NCBI GenBank assembly: GCA_002281775.1
Contig: NCGY01000012.1
Location: forward strand, 1-59,188
Reading direction: 5' to 3'
Length of the DNA stretch: 59,188 nucleotides
Source: Hydrogenophilales bacterium 16-64-46
GTDB lineage: Bacteria; Pseudomonadota; Gammaproteobacteria; Burkholderiales; Thiobacillaceae
In this document: positions 37,492 to 48,951 of the stretch, piece after piece
Layout of the letters: every line of letters starts with the position of its first letter
How positions within the stretch are numbered: the first letter of the stretch is position 1
The notes under the pieces: generated by a model
Seen by the model: only the letters and a program-made list of their open reading frames with translations
What the model was told of the DNA's origin: nothing
Database searches by the model: none
Translations under genes and position numbers: made by a program

Positions 37492-38385
37492 TCAGGCTGG
37501 AAACACGCCCGTGGACAGATATCTGTCTCCCCGGTCGCAGACGATGGAAACGATCACGGCATTCTCGACTTCCTTCGACAACTGGAGCGCCGACCACAGT
37601 GCGCCACCCGAGGAAATACCGGCAAAGATACCCTCCTCGCGCGCCAGCCGCCGGGTGGTTTCTTCCGCGTCGAACTGGGTCACGTAGATCATGCGATCAA
37701 CGCGGTCGTAATCGCAGATGTCGGGCACGTATTCTTCTGGCCACTTGCGGATACCGGGAATCTGCGCACCTTCCACCGGCTGCACGCCGACGATCTGGAT
37801 GGCCGGATTGCGTTCCTTGAAAAAGCGCGAGCAGCCCATGATGGTGCCCGTGGTGCCCATGCTGGACACGAAATGCGTGAGCCGGCCCTGGGTATCACGC
37901 CAGATTTCCGGTGCGGTCGAACGGTAATGCGCCTCGGGGTTGTCCGGATTGGCAAACTGGTCGAGGATCTTGCCGATGCCCTGCTTTTCCATCGCCAGCG
38001 CCAGATCGCGCGCACCCTCCATGCCGGCTTCCTTGCTGACCAGCTGCAACTCGGCCCCGAAGGCCCGCATGGTCTGCTGGCGTTCGATCGAAGCGTTTTC
38101 CGGCATCAGCAGGATGAGCTTGTAGCCGCGCATGGCCGCCGCCATTGCCAGTGCAATGCCGGTGTTGCCGCTGGTGGCCTCGATCAGCGTGTCGCCGGGC
38201 TGGATATCGCCGCGCGCCTGCGCCGCGTCGATCATCGACAACGCCGGCCGGTCCTTGACCGAGCCCGCCGGGTTGTTGCCTTCCAGCTTCACCAGCACGA
38301 TGTTGCTGGTCAGCCCCGGCATCCGCTTCAGGCGGACCAGTGGGGTGTTGCCGACGGTGTCCTCGATGGATTTGTAGTCGCTCAT
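37492..38385 (-). CDS. cysM: cysteine synthase B (O-acetylserine sulfhydrylase)
   Basis: PLP enzyme making cysteine from O-acetylserine and sulfide or thiosulfate. The PLP lysine is in [11 protein letters not shown], the substrate loop is [12 protein letters not shown], and [11 protein letters not shown] binds phosphate. The 297-residue length and the [21 protein letters not shown] start are CysM-like rather than CysK. It overlaps hldD by four bases, so it ends the LPS-heptose operon; the radA stop-start gap downstream is four bases. Confidence 0.92.
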   Translation of the reverse strand: MSDYKSIEDTVGNTPLVRLKRMPGLTSNIVLVKLEGNNPAGSVKDRPALSMIDAAQARGDIQPGDTLIEATSGNTGIALAMAAAMRGYKLILLMPENASIERQQTMRAFGAELQLVSKEAGMEGARDLALAMEKQGIGKILDQFANPDNPEAHYRSTAPEIWRDTQGRLTHFVSSMGTTGTIMGCSRFFKERNPAIQIVGVQPVEGAQIPGIRKWPEEYVPDICDYDRVDRMIYVTQFDAEETTRRLAREEGIFAGISSGGALWSALQLSKEVENAVIVSIVCDRGDRYLSTGVFPA

Positions 38386-39380
38386 GCTTTCAGGAGATGC
38401 TCGATATAACGTGCCGTGCCGGTCTGTACATCATAGAACGGCGCGTCGTAGCCGGCCGCCCGCAAGGCCGAGATATCCGCCTCGGTATGGCTCTGGTACT
38501 TGCCCTTCAACGCCTCGGGAAAGGCAATATAGCTCACGATGCCCTGCGCCTGCATGTCGGCCAAGCTCAGCGCCGGCTTACCTTCGGCGGCGCGGCAGGC
38601 GTTCACCGCCGCAACGGCCACGTCGTTGAAGCTCTGGCAGCGACCGGTCCCCACGTTGTAGATGCCCGACACCTCGGGGTGGTCGAGGAACCACAGGTTC
38701 ACACGCACCACATCCTCCACCGAGACAAAATCGCGCCGCTGCTCGCCGTTGGGATAACCGTCGCAGCCTTCAAACAGCTTCACCTGTCCGCTGGCGCGAT
38801 ACTGGTTGGAAAAGTGAAAAGCGACCGACGCCATGCGGCCCTTGTGCTGCTCGCGCGGCCCATAGACGTTGAAATAGCGGAAACCCGCAATCTGCGCCGT
38901 GCGCTCGTTCCACAGCCGGCGCACGCTCTGGTCGAAGAGGAACTTGGAGTAGCCGTAGACGTTGAGTGGCGATTCGAATTCGCGCGATTCGGAAAACACA
39001 TGGCCAGCGCCGTAGACACTGGCCGACGAGGCGTAGAGAAACTGCGCGCCTTCATCCTGGCAGAACTTGAGCAGCGCGCCGCTGTAGCGATAGTTGTTTT
39101 CCATCATGTAGCGACCGTCGGTTTCCATGGTGTCAGAACAGGCACCCTCGTGGAAGATCGCGGCCACACTGCCGTCGAGCACGCCCTCCTCGACAAAATC
39201 GAGGAACTCGGCCTTGTCGAGATAATCGGCAATCTCGCAGTCGACCAGGTTCCTGAATTTCTCGGCCTTGCTGAGGTTGTCGACTGCGATGATATTGGTC
39301 TCGCCACGCGCATTCAGCGCCTTGACGATGTTCGACCCTATGAAGCCGGCTGCGCCGGTAACCACGATGTAATGGCTCAT
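38382..39380 (-). CDS. hldD: ADP-L-glycero-D-manno-heptose 6-epimerase
   Basis: Last step of ADP-heptose synthesis for the LPS inner core. Rossmann motif [21 protein letters not shown], catalytic [10 protein letters not shown] (Tyr and Lys), and the family-specific [24 protein letters not shown]. 332 residues. Overlaps hldE and cysM by four bases each. Confidence 0.95.
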   Translation of the reverse strand: MSHYIVVTGAAGFIGSNIVKALNARGETNIIAVDNLSKAEKFRNLVDCEIADYLDKAEFLDFVEEGVLDGSVAAIFHEGACSDTMETDGRYMMENNYRYSGALLKFCQDEGAQFLYASSASVYGAGHVFSESREFESPLNVYGYSKFLFDQSVRRLWNERTAQIAGFRYFNVYGPREQHKGRMASVAFHFSNQYRASGQVKLFEGCDGYPNGEQRRDFVSVEDVVRVNLWFLDHPEVSGIYNVGTGRCQSFNDVAVAAVNACRAAEGKPALSLADMQAQGIVSYIAFPEALKGKYQSHTEADISALRAAGYDAPFYDVQTGTARYIEHLLKA

Positions 39381-40312
39381 GCCGTTTCTCCGAAAACTTC
39401 TTTGGCGCTGGCCACGGCCGTGCCGAATTTGCCCACCACGATGCCTGCGGCGCGATTGGCCAGCCGCATGGCTTCCACGCCATCCATGCCCGCCGCAAGC
39501 GCCGTCGCCATCGCGGCAATCACGGTGTCACCCGCGCCGGACACGTCGTACACCTCGCGCGCTTGGGTGGCTTCATGATGCGCACCGCGCGCATCGAACA
39601 GGCTCATACCTTCCTCGCTGCGTGTGAGCAGCAAGGCATCTATCCCGAATTCCGCACACACCGCCGCCGCTTTGTTGGCGAGTTCAAGCTCGGATTTCCA
39701 GCTTCCCGCCACATCCCGGAATTCGGAACGGTTCGGTGTGATCAGTGTGGCTCCTGCATAGCGTATCCAATCGTCACCCTTGGGGTCGACCAGAATGGGC
39801 TTGCCAGCGGCGCGGGCGAGTTCGATCATGCGCACGACGTGGGTCAACCCGCCCTTGCCATAATCCGACAGGATAACGGCATCGCAAGCAGGCAGAAGAC
39901 CCAGATAGGCCTCCAGCTTTGCCGCGAGTATTTCATGGCTAGGCGGGGTTTCGAAATCGACACGCAGCAGCTGCTGTTGCCGGCCGATGACCCGTAGCTT
40001 GGTGATCGTGGAAAACGCCGGATCCTCGTGCAGATGCACCTCGAAGGGTTCCTTCTCCAGCAGGCCACGCAGGGCCTGACCAGCCTCGTCCTTGCCCGCC
40101 ACGGACAGCAGCGTGACCTGTGCCCCAAGGGCAGCGGCATTGCGCGCGACGTTCCCCGCCCCGCCGATACGGTCCTCGTTGCGCTTGACGTGCACCACAG
40201 GTACCGGCGCCTCGGGCGAGATACGCGATACCTCTCCGAACCAGTAGCGATCGAGCATGACGTCGCCCACCACCAGGATGCGGGCTCGCCGGATGTCGTC
40301 GCGCAGGGTCAT
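39377..40312 (-). CDS. hldE: D-glycero-beta-D-manno-heptose-7-phosphate kinase
   Basis: Phosphorylates heptose-7-phosphate at C1. The ribokinase fold is clear: [36 protein letters not shown], and the catalytic [14 protein letters not shown]. At 311 residues only the kinase half is present; the nucleotidyltransferase half fused in E. coli HldE must be encoded elsewhere (RfaE2/HldC type). Four-base overlap with hldD and one shared base with ugd. Confidence 0.92.
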   Translation of the reverse strand: MTLRDDIRRARILVVGDVMLDRYWFGEVSRISPEAPVPVVHVKRNEDRIGGAGNVARNAAALGAQVTLLSVAGKDEAGQALRGLLEKEPFEVHLHEDPAFSTITKLRVIGRQQQLLRVDFETPPSHEILAAKLEAYLGLLPACDAVILSDYGKGGLTHVVRMIELARAAGKPILVDPKGDDWIRYAGATLITPNRSEFRDVAGSWKSELELANKAAAVCAEFGIDALLLTRSEEGMSLFDARGAHHEATQAREVYDVSGAGDTVIAAMATALAAGMDGVEAMRLANRAAGIVVGKFGTAVASAKEVFGETA

Positions 40313-41634
40313 CAGGGGCGCCCGATGGGGAAATACTCGAAACCGAGCTCTCGCATGGCGCGCGGCTCATAGAGATTGCGACCATCGAAGATCACCGGTG
40401 ATTTCAGCAGCGATTTCAGCGTATCGAAGTTGGGGCTGCGGAAGACCTTCCATTCCGTGACAATGAGCAGCGCGTCGGCATCCTGCAGCGCGTCCGTTGG
40501 ACTGTCGGCCAGTTGCAAGTCGGCACGCTCGCCATAGATGCGGCGGGTTTCCTCCATCGAGGCCGGGTCGTAGGCCGATACGCTGGCACCCATCGCCCAC
40601 AGGGCTTCGAGCATGGTACGGCTGGGGGCTTCACGCATGTCGTCGGTGTTGGGCTTGAACGCCAGGCCCCACATGGCAAAACGCTTGCCCTGCAAGTCCT
40701 TGCCGAAGCGTGCGACGAGCTTGTCGACCAACACCTGTTTCTGCGCCTCGTTGGCTTCCTCGACTGCATCGAGTACCCGAACGGGCACGCCGTTTTCCTG
40801 CGCGATGCGGCGCAGGGCCTGTACGTCCTTGGGGAAGCACGAGCCGCCGTAGCCGCAGCCGGCGTAGAGAAAGTGGTAGCCGATGCGCGGGTCGGAGCCG
40901 ATACCATGGCGCACCTGCTCGATGTCGGCACCGAGTTTTTCCGCCAATACGGCCAGCTCGTTCATGAAAGAAATGCGCGTCGCCAGCATGGCGTTGGCAG
41001 CGTATTTCGTCAGCTCGGCCGAGCGGATGTCCATCACGGTGAGGCGATCATGGTTGCGCTGGAACGGCGCGTAGAGCTGGCGCAGCAGCATGGTGGCCTT
41101 GTCCGAATCCGTGCCCACGACGATGCGGTCGGGCTTCATGAAATCGTCAACGGCTGCGCCTTCCTTGAGAAATTCGGGGTTTGACGCGACGTTGAATTCA
41201 AGCGCTACGCCGCGCCTGGCCAGCTCCTCGGCGAGCGCCGCGCGCACCTTGTCGGCGGTGCCGACCGGCACGGTAGACTTGTCGACCACCAGCTTGTAAT
41301 CCTGCATATGCCGCCCGATATTGCGTGCGGCCGCCACCACATACTGCAGGTCGGCCGAACCGTCTTCGTCCGGCGGCGTACCCACGGCGATGAACTGGAT
41401 CTGGCCGAAAGCCACGGACTCCGCGATGTCGGTGGTGAAAAACAGACGGCCGGCCGCGACGTTGCGCCTGACCATGTCTTCGAGGCCGGGCTCGTAGATG
41501 GGGATGCCGCCGGCCTTCAGGGTGTCGATTTTTTTCGGATCGACGTCGAGGCAGAGGACCTCGTTGCCCACTTCCGCCAGACAGGTGCCGGTAACAAGGC
41601 CGACATAGCCGGTGCCAATGACCGTGATTTTCAA
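40312..41634 (-). CDS. ugd: UDP-glucose 6-dehydrogenase
   Basis: Oxidises UDP-glucose to UDP-glucuronate for surface polysaccharide. NAD motif [20 protein letters not shown], catalytic Cys in [14 protein letters not shown], and the C-terminal [14 protein letters not shown]. 440 residues. First gene of the ugd-hldE-hldD-cysM run. The 61 bases before it hold no gene. Confidence 0.94.
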   Translation of the reverse strand: MKITVIGTGYVGLVTGTCLAEVGNEVLCLDVDPKKIDTLKAGGIPIYEPGLEDMVRRNVAAGRLFFTTDIAESVAFGQIQFIAVGTPPDEDGSADLQYVVAAARNIGRHMQDYKLVVDKSTVPVGTADKVRAALAEELARRGVALEFNVASNPEFLKEGAAVDDFMKPDRIVVGTDSDKATMLLRQLYAPFQRNHDRLTVMDIRSAELTKYAANAMLATRISFMNELAVLAEKLGADIEQVRHGIGSDPRIGYHFLYAGCGYGGSCFPKDVQALRRIAQENGVPVRVLDAVEEANEAQKQVLVDKLVARFGKDLQGKRFAMWGLAFKPNTDDMREAPSRTMLEALWAMGASVSAYDPASMEETRRIYGERADLQLADSPTDALQDADALLIVTEWKVFRSPNFDTLKSLLKSPVIFDGRNLYEPRAMRELGFEYFPIGRP

Positions 41635-41695
41635 GTGTTGTCTCCCTGGATTATGAATTTCGATTCAAATGGATTCAGCCATGGAACGCGTGGTC

Positions 41696-42394
41696 CTAAG
41701 CATTCTGGATATCGGCCCGAATTTGCTGCAGTGCCGCGAGGGGATCAAGCGCGCCGGTGATGGGCCGCCCGATCACCAGATCGGTCGCACCGGCCTTCAG
41801 CGCCTCGATCGGCGTCATCACGCGACGCTGGTCGCCGCTGGCCGCCCCGGCCGGCCGGATGCCCGGCGTCACCAGGCGGAAATCCGTCCCCAGACTGGCG
41901 CGCAGCAGCGTCGCCTCCTGCGCCGAGCAGACTACGCCATCGAGTTGGCAGGCCTGTGTCAGTCGTGCCAGCCTCAACACCTGGTCGGCGGGGGCGTCCT
42001 GCACCCCCACTTCCGCCAGATCTTCGGCATTCATGCTGGTGAGCACAGTTACTGCGATCAACAGCGGCGGGTGCGGCAGGTCGGCCAGCGCCTCGCGTGC
42101 AGCTTCCATCATGCGACGCCCGCCCGCGGCATGCACGTTGAGCATCCACACACCCAGTCCCGCCGCAGCACGACAGGCCGCCGCCACCGTGTTGGGAATG
42201 TCATGGAATTTCAGGTCGAGGAAAACCTCGAAACCGTGTGCCACCAGTTCGCGCACCAGGTCCGGCCCGGCCACGGTGAAGAGTTCCTTGCCCACCTTCA
42301 GACGACACAGTGCAGGATCGAGCCGGGACACCAGCGCCAGCGTCGAGGCCGCATCCGGGAAATCCAGTGCGACGATGATCCTGGTCGAATTCAC
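41696..42394 (-). CDS. pyrF: orotidine 5'-phosphate decarboxylase
   Basis: Final step of UMP synthesis. IIVALDFPD at the N-terminus, the catalytic [13 protein letters not shown] with Asp-Lys-Asp, and the phosphate-binding [16 protein letters not shown] at 42394 with GGGAAGGA upstream gives 232 residues, the type-1 length; upstream residues are unconserved. Follows lapB, as in E. coli. Confidence 0.94.
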   Translation of the reverse strand: MNSTRIIVALDFPDAASTLALVSRLDPALCRLKVGKELFTVAGPDLVRELVAHGFEVFLDLKFHDIPNTVAAACRAAAGLGVWMLNVHAAGGRRMMEAAREALADLPHPPLLIAVTVLTSMNAEDLAEVGVQDAPADQVLRLARLTQACQLDGVVCSAQEATLLRASLGTDFRLVTPGIRPAGAASGDQRRVMTPIEALKAGATDLVIGRPITGALDPLAALQQIRADIQNA

Positions 42395-42431
42395 GCCGTG
42401 TCCTTCCCGCTCACCACCAGCCGCTTGCCGT

Positions 42432-43598
42432 TCACGCTTCCCCCTCCCGCCGCTCCGGATCAAAACTGTCCCAGCGTCCGCACGCCGGACAGCGCCAGAA
42501 GAACTGCCGCGCCTTGAAACCGCAGCTGGAGCACTGGTAGCGCATCATGCGCTGGCTATGCGACGCGATCAGGCTTTTTTCGACCTGCAGCAGTTCGCGC
42601 TCGCCGGCTTCGGCGTCGATCAGCTGGGCTTCGAGCAGGCGGTCGAGCGTGCGCAGGCTGGGGTTGCGGCGCAGTTCCTCGCGCGCAAGCTGGCTGGCCG
42701 CCGTCGCCCCTTCACTCTCGGATACGGCCAGGTACAGCGCGTTGAAGACATCCTGCGAAGGCTGGCGCGCATACAGGCCGCGCAACCATTGCACGCCTTC
42801 GGCCAGACGCCCCAGCAGACGATAGCTGCCGAGCACGCGTTCGACGACCAGGGCCATGTGCGGCGCGCTCTGGGCTTCCACCAGCCACCAGTCGGCAATG
42901 GCGGCTTCGTGGCGGCCCGCCGCCGCGTCAAGGTCACCGGCCATCAGGTTGGCGCGCACCGACTGGCGGTTGGCCGCCAGTGCCGCATCCAGTTCGCTGC
43001 TCGCCGCCGCGACATCGTTCCGCGTCGCGGCCAGCAACGCCAGTTCGCAGTGAAAGTGGGCAATCTCGGCATTGAGCGGCTTGTGGGTGTCGCGCTCCAG
43101 CACCCCTGCCGCCTCGATGGCCTTGTGCCAGTCTTTTTCCTGCACGTAGATTTCCAGCAGGAAGGTGCGCGCCAGCCCATGCTGCGCTGAGTCGAGCAGC
43201 CTGGTGAACACCTGTTCCGCCCGGTCGAGCAGGCCCGCCTTGAGATAGTCCTGCCCCAGTTCAGACAGGGCGCGCAGCCGCTGTTCCTCGACCAGGCCCT
43301 CGCGGGCCAGCAGGTTCTCGTGCATCCGGATGGCCCGGTCGAACTCGCCGCGCCGACGGAACAGCCCGCCGAGCGCAAAGTGCAGATCGATGGTTTCCGG
43401 TTCGAGTTTGACGACTTCGAGAAAGGCCTCGATGGCCTTGTCCGGCTGGTCATTGAGCAGGAAGTTGACGCCGCGAAAATAGGAATTTGGCAGGGCGCGC
43501 GATTCGGTGACAACCTGCTTGATATCGACCCGCGCGGCCAGCCAGCCCAGCGCAAAGAAGAGCGGAAACGCCAGCAGCCACCAGAGTTCGAATTCCAT
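42432..43598 (-). CDS. lapB: lipopolysaccharide assembly protein B
   Basis: 388-residue inner-membrane-anchored TPR protein that controls LPS synthesis through FtsH and LpxC. One N-terminal helix ([20 protein letters not shown]), about nine TPR units, and a rubredoxin-like zinc end [20 protein letters not shown]. The start at 43598 places the helix at residue 5. Four bases after lapA. Confidence 0.93.
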   Translation of the reverse strand: MEFELWWLLAFPLFFALGWLAARVDIKQVVTESRALPNSYFRGVNFLLNDQPDKAIEAFLEVVKLEPETIDLHFALGGLFRRRGEFDRAIRMHENLLAREGLVEEQRLRALSELGQDYLKAGLLDRAEQVFTRLLDSAQHGLARTFLLEIYVQEKDWHKAIEAAGVLERDTHKPLNAEIAHFHCELALLAATRNDVAAASSELDAALAANRQSVRANLMAGDLDAAAGRHEAAIADWWLVEAQSAPHMALVVERVLGSYRLLGRLAEGVQWLRGLYARQPSQDVFNALYLAVSESEGATAASQLAREELRRNPSLRTLDRLLEAQLIDAEAGERELLQVEKSLIASHSQRMMRYQCSSCGFKARQFFWRCPACGRWDSFDPERREGEA

Positions 43599-43602
43599 CG
43601 GT

Positions 43603-43893
43603 TCAGACGAGGGGGGGGGCGGACGGCGGCGGCATCGAGGTGGCAGCTTCATCCGCTGTCTTGCGGGCGGCTTCGCGACGCAGGCGAAACAGGGTGGGCA
43701 GCAGGGCCAGCACACCGGTCACCCCGCCCAGGACAAAGGCCAGTCCGAGCATGACGATGAGCGGCGCCTGCCAGATGTAACCAAGATAGGAATAAAAAAT
43801 CACCGTCTGGCTGTTCTTCAGGGCAAAGCCCAGCACCAGCAGGAAGATCAGGATTTTTGCCGCCAGGCCAATGTAGCGTGTGAGATTGTTCAT
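43603..43893 (-). CDS. lapA: lipopolysaccharide assembly protein A (DUF1049)
   Basis: 96 residues, two membrane helices (IGLAAKILIFLLVLGFALKN and APLIVMLGLAFVLGGVTGVL) and a cytoplasmic basic tail. The start at 43893 fits the family. Pairs with LapB. Separated from ihfB by a strong hairpin, so lapA-lapB-pyrF likely has its own promoter or relies on read-through. Confidence 0.9.
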   Translation of the reverse strand: MNNLTRYIGLAAKILIFLLVLGFALKNSQTVIFYSYLGYIWQAPLIVMLGLAFVLGGVTGVLALLPTLFRLRREAARKTADEAATSMPPPSAPPLV

Positions 43894-43962
43894 GTGCGGT
43901 CGCGCGCCTCTATCGCGCATTCTACCTTTGCCCGCTGTCTGCAAAAAGCCGACGGCAAAAGA

Positions 43963-43986
43963 AAACGGCGTCAGAAGACGCCGTTT
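43963..43986 (-). terminator. Rho-independent terminator after ihfB
   Basis: AAACGGCGTC and GACGCCGTTT pair perfectly over ten bases around a four-base loop, followed on the minus strand by TCTTTT. It lies 32 bases past the ihfB stop and ends the rpsA-ihfB transcript. Confidence 0.87.
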
Positions 43987-44017
43987 CAGTACTATCCGCA
44001 ACGCCGGCGTCTGATGC

Positions 44018-44302
44018 TCAGGGGTGGAAGTCCACCCGATCGCGCAGTTCCTTGCCTGCCTTGAAGTGCGGCACGTACTTGGCCGGCACCTGCACCTTCT
44101 CGCCCGACTTGGGATTGCGCCCGACGCGGGCAGGCCGGTAGCTCAGGCTGAAACTGCCAAATCCGCGAATCTCGATCCGCTCGCCGCGCGACAGGTTTTT
44201 TGCCAGCGCGTCGAGGATCGTTTTCACTGCCATTTCGATATCCGCAATGGAAAACTGCGAATGCCGGGCGGCAAGCTGGGCGATCAGCTCGGATTTGGTC
44301 AT
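44018..44302 (-). CDS. ihfB: integration host factor subunit beta
   Basis: 94-residue DNA-bending protein. [43 protein letters not shown], and [27 protein letters not shown] are classical IHF-beta features, with the Pro in GRNPKSG that intercalates. Three bases after rpsA, the conserved order. Confidence 0.96.
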   Translation of the reverse strand: MTKSELIAQLAARHSQFSIADIEMAVKTILDALAKNLSRGERIEIRGFGSFSLSYRPARVGRNPKSGEKVQVPAKYVPHFKAGKELRDRVDFHP

Positions 44303-44305
44303 GGC

Positions 44306-46039
44306 TTACTCGGCGTTCTTGTTGTCGAGCTTGGCCTTGAGCAGCGCGCCCAGGTTGGTCGAACCCGTGGACGCTGCGGACTCGGATGCCATTTTCTTCA
44401 TGGCGGCATCCTGTTCGTTCATGTCGCGGGCCTTGATCGACAGGTTGATCACGCGGTTCTTGCGATCCACGTTGATGATCATGGCTTCGACCTCGTCGCC
44501 TTCCTTGTAGTGGCTGCGCATGTCTTCCACACGGTCACGCGAAACTTCCGACGCGCGCAGGTAGCCTTCCATGTCGCCGTCGAGCGTGACCGTCGCGCCC
44601 TTCGCTTCCACGGTCTTGATCGTGCCCTTGACGATGCTGCCCTTCTCGTGACCCGAGGCGTAGCTGGTCAGCGGATCGCCTTCCAGCTGCTTGATGCCGA
44701 GCGAGATGCGCTCGCGTTCCAGGTCGATGCCGAGGACCACGGCCTCCACGTCCTGGCCCTTGCGGAAGTTGCGCACGGCTTCTTCGCCGGCCACGCTCCA
44801 CGACAAGTCGGACAGGTGAACCAGGCCATCGATGCCGCCCGCCAGACCGATGAACACGCCGAAGTCGGTGATCGACTTGATCGCGCCCGAAACACGGTCA
44901 CCCTTCTTGAAGTTCATCGAGAAGTCTTCCCACGGGTTCGACTTGCACTGCTTCATGCCGAGCGAGATGCGACGCTTGTCTTCGTCGATGTCGAGCACCA
45001 TGACTTCGACTTCGTCGCCCAGCTGCACGATCTTGGAGGGGCTGACGTTCTTGTTGGTCCAGTCCATTTCCGAGACGTGCACCAGACCTTCGATGCCGGC
45101 TTCGATCTCGACGAACGCGCCGTAATCGGTAAGGTTCGCGACCTTGCCGAACATGCGCGTGCCCTGCGGATAGCGACGCGCGATGCCTACCCACGGATCG
45201 TCGCCGAGCTGCTTGATGCCAAGCGACACACGGTTCTTCTCGGTGTCGTAGCGCAGGATCTTGGCCTCGAGTTCCTGGCCGACGTGCACCACTTCGGACG
45301 GATGCTTGACGCGACGCCAGGCCATGTCGGTGATGTGCAGCAGACCATCGATGCCGCCCAGGTCGACGAACGCGCCGTAGTCGGTGATGTTCTTGACGAT
45401 GCCCTTGACGATGGAGCCTTCTTTCAGGTTTTCCATCAGTGCTTCGCGGTCAGCACCCATGGTCTCTTCCAGCACGGCACGGCGCGACACGACGACGTTG
45501 TTGCGCTTGCGGTCGAGCTTGATGACCTTGAATTCCATTTCCTTGTATTCGAAGGGCGTGGTGTCCTTGACCGGACGCATGTCGACCAGCGAACCCGGCA
45601 GGAAGGCACGCAGGCCAGCCACCAGAACGGTCAGGCCGCCCTTGACCTTGCCCTGCACCATGCCGCTGACGATGCGGCCTTCGTTCATGGCGGCTTCCAG
45701 ATCCAGCCACGCAGCCAGTTTCTTGGCGCGCTCGCGGGAGAGCTTGGTGGCACCAAAGCCGTCTTCGATGGATTCGATGGCCACGGCCACGAAATCGCCG
45801 ATGCTGGCTTCGATCTCGCCCGCATCGTTCTTGAATTCTTCAACCGGGATCAGGCTCTCGGATTTGAGGCCGGCATTGACCGTCACGAAGTTATTGTCGA
45901 TGGCGACAATCTCGGCGGTGATGACTTCACCCTGGCGCATTTCCTGGTGCGAGAGTGACTCCTCGAACAGGGCGGCAAAGCTTTCCATGCCAAGGTTATC
46001 CATGGCGGCGGGGGCGGCAGAAGCGGTAGCAGTAGACAT
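44306..46039 (-). CDS. rpsA: 30S ribosomal protein S1
   Basis: 577-residue mRNA-binding ribosomal protein with six S1 (OB-fold) domains; the central repeats show the canonical [18 protein letters not shown] and [21 protein letters not shown]. The ATG at 46039 is preceded by AAGAAGG. The alanine-rich N-terminal start [20 protein letters not shown] is typical of betaproteobacteria. Between cmk and ihfB as expected. Confidence 0.96.
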   Translation of the reverse strand: MSTATASAAPAAMDNLGMESFAALFEESLSHQEMRQGEVITAEIVAIDNNFVTVNAGLKSESLIPVEEFKNDAGEIEASIGDFVAVAIESIEDGFGATKLSRERAKKLAAWLDLEAAMNEGRIVSGMVQGKVKGGLTVLVAGLRAFLPGSLVDMRPVKDTTPFEYKEMEFKVIKLDRKRNNVVVSRRAVLEETMGADREALMENLKEGSIVKGIVKNITDYGAFVDLGGIDGLLHITDMAWRRVKHPSEVVHVGQELEAKILRYDTEKNRVSLGIKQLGDDPWVGIARRYPQGTRMFGKVANLTDYGAFVEIEAGIEGLVHVSEMDWTNKNVSPSKIVQLGDEVEVMVLDIDEDKRRISLGMKQCKSNPWEDFSMNFKKGDRVSGAIKSITDFGVFIGLAGGIDGLVHLSDLSWSVAGEEAVRNFRKGQDVEAVVLGIDLERERISLGIKQLEGDPLTSYASGHEKGSIVKGTIKTVEAKGATVTLDGDMEGYLRASEVSRDRVEDMRSHYKEGDEVEAMIINVDRKNRVINLSIKARDMNEQDAAMKKMASESAASTGSTNLGALLKAKLDNKNAE

Positions 46040-46112
46040 TAAAAACCTTCTTGTCCGTCGGTGAGGACGGGGTTGGTTGCACATCGCCATCCCGCGGGCG
46101 CGGGGCTGGCAC

Positions 46113-46778
46113 TCAATTTCCCTGTTGCGTGCGGTGATGATCCAGCACCGCCTGTACAGCCGCCTCGATCCCCATGTGGGTCGTATCGAGCAACAGCGCA
46201 TCCGGCGCGGGTTTCAGCGGGGCGACGGCACGCGCGGTATCGCGCGCGTCGCGGGCCTGCATATCCGCAACAAGGGCCAGTAGGCTAGCAGAGTTCCCCT
46301 TTTCGATCAACTGCTTATAGCGCCTTTCGGCACGCGCCTCCGCACTGGCCGTCAGAAAGACCTTGGTCTCCGCATCCGGGAACACCACGGTCCCCATATC
46401 GCGTCCGTCCGCCACCAAGCCGGGGGGCTGGCGATAGGCACGCTGGCGATCCAGCAGGGCGGCGCGCACGGCGGGCAGGGCCGCCACTTTCGACGCGCCC
46501 TCGCCCACCGCCTCGGCGCGGATGGCGTCGGTCACGTCTTCGCCCGCCAGCCATACCATGCCGTCGCGAAAGGTCGCAGGCAAGGCGGCCGCCAGTGCCG
46601 CCACACCGACCTCGTCGTCGAGCGCTACCCCCGCTTTCATCGCGGCAAGCGCGGTTAACCGGTAGAGCGCGCCGCTGTCGAGGAAGTGGAAACCCAGCGC
46701 ACGCGCGACACGCTCGGCGACCGTGCCCTTGCCCGAGGCCGAAGGCCCGTCGATAGCGAGAACCGGTACCCCGCTCAT
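46113..46778 (-). CDS. cmk: cytidylate kinase
   Basis: 221-residue CMP/dCMP kinase. P-loop [27 protein letters not shown], and the [20 protein letters not shown] block with its Arg/Asp pair. Start ATG at 46778 overlaps aroA by four bases. Confidence 0.95.
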   Translation of the reverse strand: MSGVPVLAIDGPSASGKGTVAERVARALGFHFLDSGALYRLTALAAMKAGVALDDEVGVAALAAALPATFRDGMVWLAGEDVTDAIRAEAVGEGASKVAALPAVRAALLDRQRAYRQPPGLVADGRDMGTVVFPDAETKVFLTASAEARAERRYKQLIEKGNSASLLALVADMQARDARDTARAVAPLKPAPDALLLDTTHMGIEAAVQAVLDHHRTQQGN

Positions 46779-48079
46779 TGCACCACCCCGGCGAACACCT
46801 TGAAGTAGGTCGGGAAGGTCTTGTTCACGCAGGCTGGATCGTTGATGCGAATCGGGACGCCGCCGAGTGATACCAGCGACAGGCACATCGCCATGCGGTG
46901 GTCGTCGTAAGTGTCGATGACCGCATTGGGCGTGAGCTTCTCCGGCGGCGTGACGCGGATGAAATCTGCGCCCTCTTCCACCGTCGCACCGACCTTGCGC
47001 AGCTCGGTCGCCATCGCCGTGATGCGGTCGGTTTCCTTGACCCGCCACGAGGCGATGTTGGTGAGCGTGGTCGGGCCCTCGGCGAAAAGCGCGGCCACGG
47101 CGAGCGTCATCGCCGCGTCGGGGATGTGGTTGCAGTCGATGCTGATGCCGTTGAGCTTGCCCGACGCCGGCACGCGCGAGGTGATGCTGTTGGCGGTTTT
47201 CTCGATGACTGCCCCCATCTGCGCCATCGCGTCGGCGAACAGCACGTCGCCCTGCACCGATTCCGAACCCGCGCCGACGACCGTCACCGGTCCGCCGCCG
47301 ATTGCACCAGCGGCGATGAAATACGAGGCCGACGAGGCATCGCCCTCGACCCAGATTTCGCCGGGACTGACATAACGCGCGCCGGCACCGACCGTGAACG
47401 AGGCCCAGCCGTCCTGCTGAACGTCGATGCCGAAGCGGCGCAGCATCGCCAGCGTGATGCCGATGTAGGGTTTGGAAATCAGCTCGCCGTCGATGTCGAT
47501 GCGCGTGGTCTTGCCCAGCAAGGGCAGCGTCATCAACAGGCCGGTGAGGTACTGGCTCGACACGTTGCCGCGCACTTGGGTCGATGCCCCCGCCAAAGGA
47601 TTTGAATCATCGCTGCCTGGATGAATAGCCAGCGGCGGGTAGCCTTCGACCCCCAGATAATCGATCTTCGCGCCGAGCAGCCGCAGCGCGTCGACCAGAT
47701 CGCCGATGGGCCGCTCGTGCATCCGCGCCACGCCTTTGAGCACATATTCGCCGCCCGACAGAGCGCACGCAGCTGTCAGCGAACGGAAGGCCGTGCCGGC
47801 GTTACCGAGGAAGAGTTCCGCCTGCTTGACGGGGAATGCGCCGCCGACGCCGGTGATCGCGTAGTCGTCGGTGTCTCCTTGCCGCTCAACGCCGATGCCG
47901 AGTGCGCGCAAGGCGTCGAGCATCACGCGGGTGTCGTCGGAATCGAGCAGCGCACGCACCTGTGTCGTGCCGGAAGCCAGCGCTGACAACAGCAACACGC
48001 GGTTGGATATGCTCTTCGATCCGGGCAGTTGAACGGTGCCATGCGCATGGCGAACGGGGGGCAAATCCAGGAATTCCAT
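46775..48079 (-). CDS. aroA: 5-enolpyruvylshikimate-3-phosphate synthase
   Basis: 434-residue shikimate-pathway enzyme. [14 protein letters not shown] binds shikimate-3-phosphate, [15 protein letters not shown] is the glyphosate/PEP loop, and TYDDHRMAM holds catalytic residues. Shares ATGA overlap with tyrA and cmk on either side. Confidence 0.95.
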   Translation of the reverse strand: MEFLDLPPVRHAHGTVQLPGSKSISNRVLLLSALASGTTQVRALLDSDDTRVMLDALRALGIGVERQGDTDDYAITGVGGAFPVKQAELFLGNAGTAFRSLTAACALSGGEYVLKGVARMHERPIGDLVDALRLLGAKIDYLGVEGYPPLAIHPGSDDSNPLAGASTQVRGNVSSQYLTGLLMTLPLLGKTTRIDIDGELISKPYIGITLAMLRRFGIDVQQDGWASFTVGAGARYVSPGEIWVEGDASSASYFIAAGAIGGGPVTVVGAGSESVQGDVLFADAMAQMGAVIEKTANSITSRVPASGKLNGISIDCNHIPDAAMTLAVAALFAEGPTTLTNIASWRVKETDRITAMATELRKVGATVEEGADFIRVTPPEKLTPNAVIDTYDDHRMAMCLSLVSLGGVPIRINDPACVNKTFPTYFKVFAGVVQ

Positions 48080-48951
48080 CAGGCGTCCTGCTTGTTGATC
48101 CAGTTTTCGCGCGCTTCGCGCGCGCGGGAAAAAATCTTGGTCAGCGTCGCGGCTTCGTCCGCCGACAGGGCTGTGCGCAAGGTTTGAAGCGCGCCCAGAT
48201 AGGCATCCAGCTCGACCAGCAGCGCGTCGCGATTGGCCAGCGCGATATCGCGCCACATCTCCGGCGACGAGCCGGCGATGCGGGTGAAATCGCGGAAACC
48301 GCTGGCGGCGAAACGGAAGAAGGTCTCGCTGTCGGGGCGCTGCGCCAGCTCGTCGACGAGCGCGAACGCTGCCAGATGTGGCAGGTGACTCACGGCAGCA
48401 AAGATACGGTCGTGCTGCACGGCATCGAGGATTTCCACCTGCGCACCCGCGGCCTCCCACAGGTGGCGCACGGTGGTGACCGCATCGGCGCGGGTGTCGG
48501 TCTGCGGCGTCAGCACCACGCGTTTGCCCCGGTAAAGATCGGCGCGTGCGGCACCTGGGCCGCTCTGTTCCGAGCCGGCGATGGGGTGGCCCGGCACGAA
48601 ATCCGCCACGCGCGCGCCCAGCGTCGCACGCGCCGCCGCGACGACAGTGGCCTTGGTACTGCCGGCGTCAGTGACGATGGCACCGGGTTTGAGATGCGGC
48701 GAAAGCTGGTGCAGCACGGTTTCGGTTTCGCCGACGGGCAGCGCCAGCAGGATGCAATCGGCCCGCCCTGCGTCCTCCCATTCCACGGCACGGTCGATCA
48801 GCCCCAGTTCGCGCGCCACGTTCAGGTGCGCCGGGTTGCGGCCAAGCCCCAGCACTTCGCTCACCGCGCCGGCTTGTTTCAGCGCCAGCGCGAAGGAACC
48901 GCCGATAAGGCCGGTGCCGACCAGTGCGATTGTATCGACGATTACAGGCAC
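48079..48951 (-). CDS. tyrA: prephenate dehydrogenase
   Basis: Oxidative decarboxylation of prephenate (or arogenate) toward tyrosine. NAD motif [15 protein letters not shown] and catalytic His in [18 protein letters not shown] start; 290 residues, monofunctional, with no chorismate mutase or ACT domain. It overlaps hisC by ten bases. Confidence 0.93.
   Translation of the reverse strand: MPVIVDTIALVGTGLIGGSFALALKQAGAVSEVLGLGRNPAHLNVARELGLIDRAVEWEDAGRADCILLALPVGETETVLHQLSPHLKPGAIVTDAGSTKATVVAAARATLGARVADFVPGHPIAGSEQSGPGAARADLYRGKRVVLTPQTDTRADAVTTVRHLWEAAGAQVEILDAVQHDRIFAAVSHLPHLAAFALVDELAQRPDSETFFRFAASGFRDFTRIAGSSPEMWRDIALANRDALLVELDAYLGALQTLRTALSADEAATLTKIFSRAREARENWINKQDA

Noticed and set aside
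44024..45958. Long open frame (644 residues) on the plus strand across rpsA
   Set aside because: It is antisense to the strongly conserved S1 protein, has His/Asp/Val-rich low-complexity composition, and no family motif; GC-rich codon bias creates such frames.
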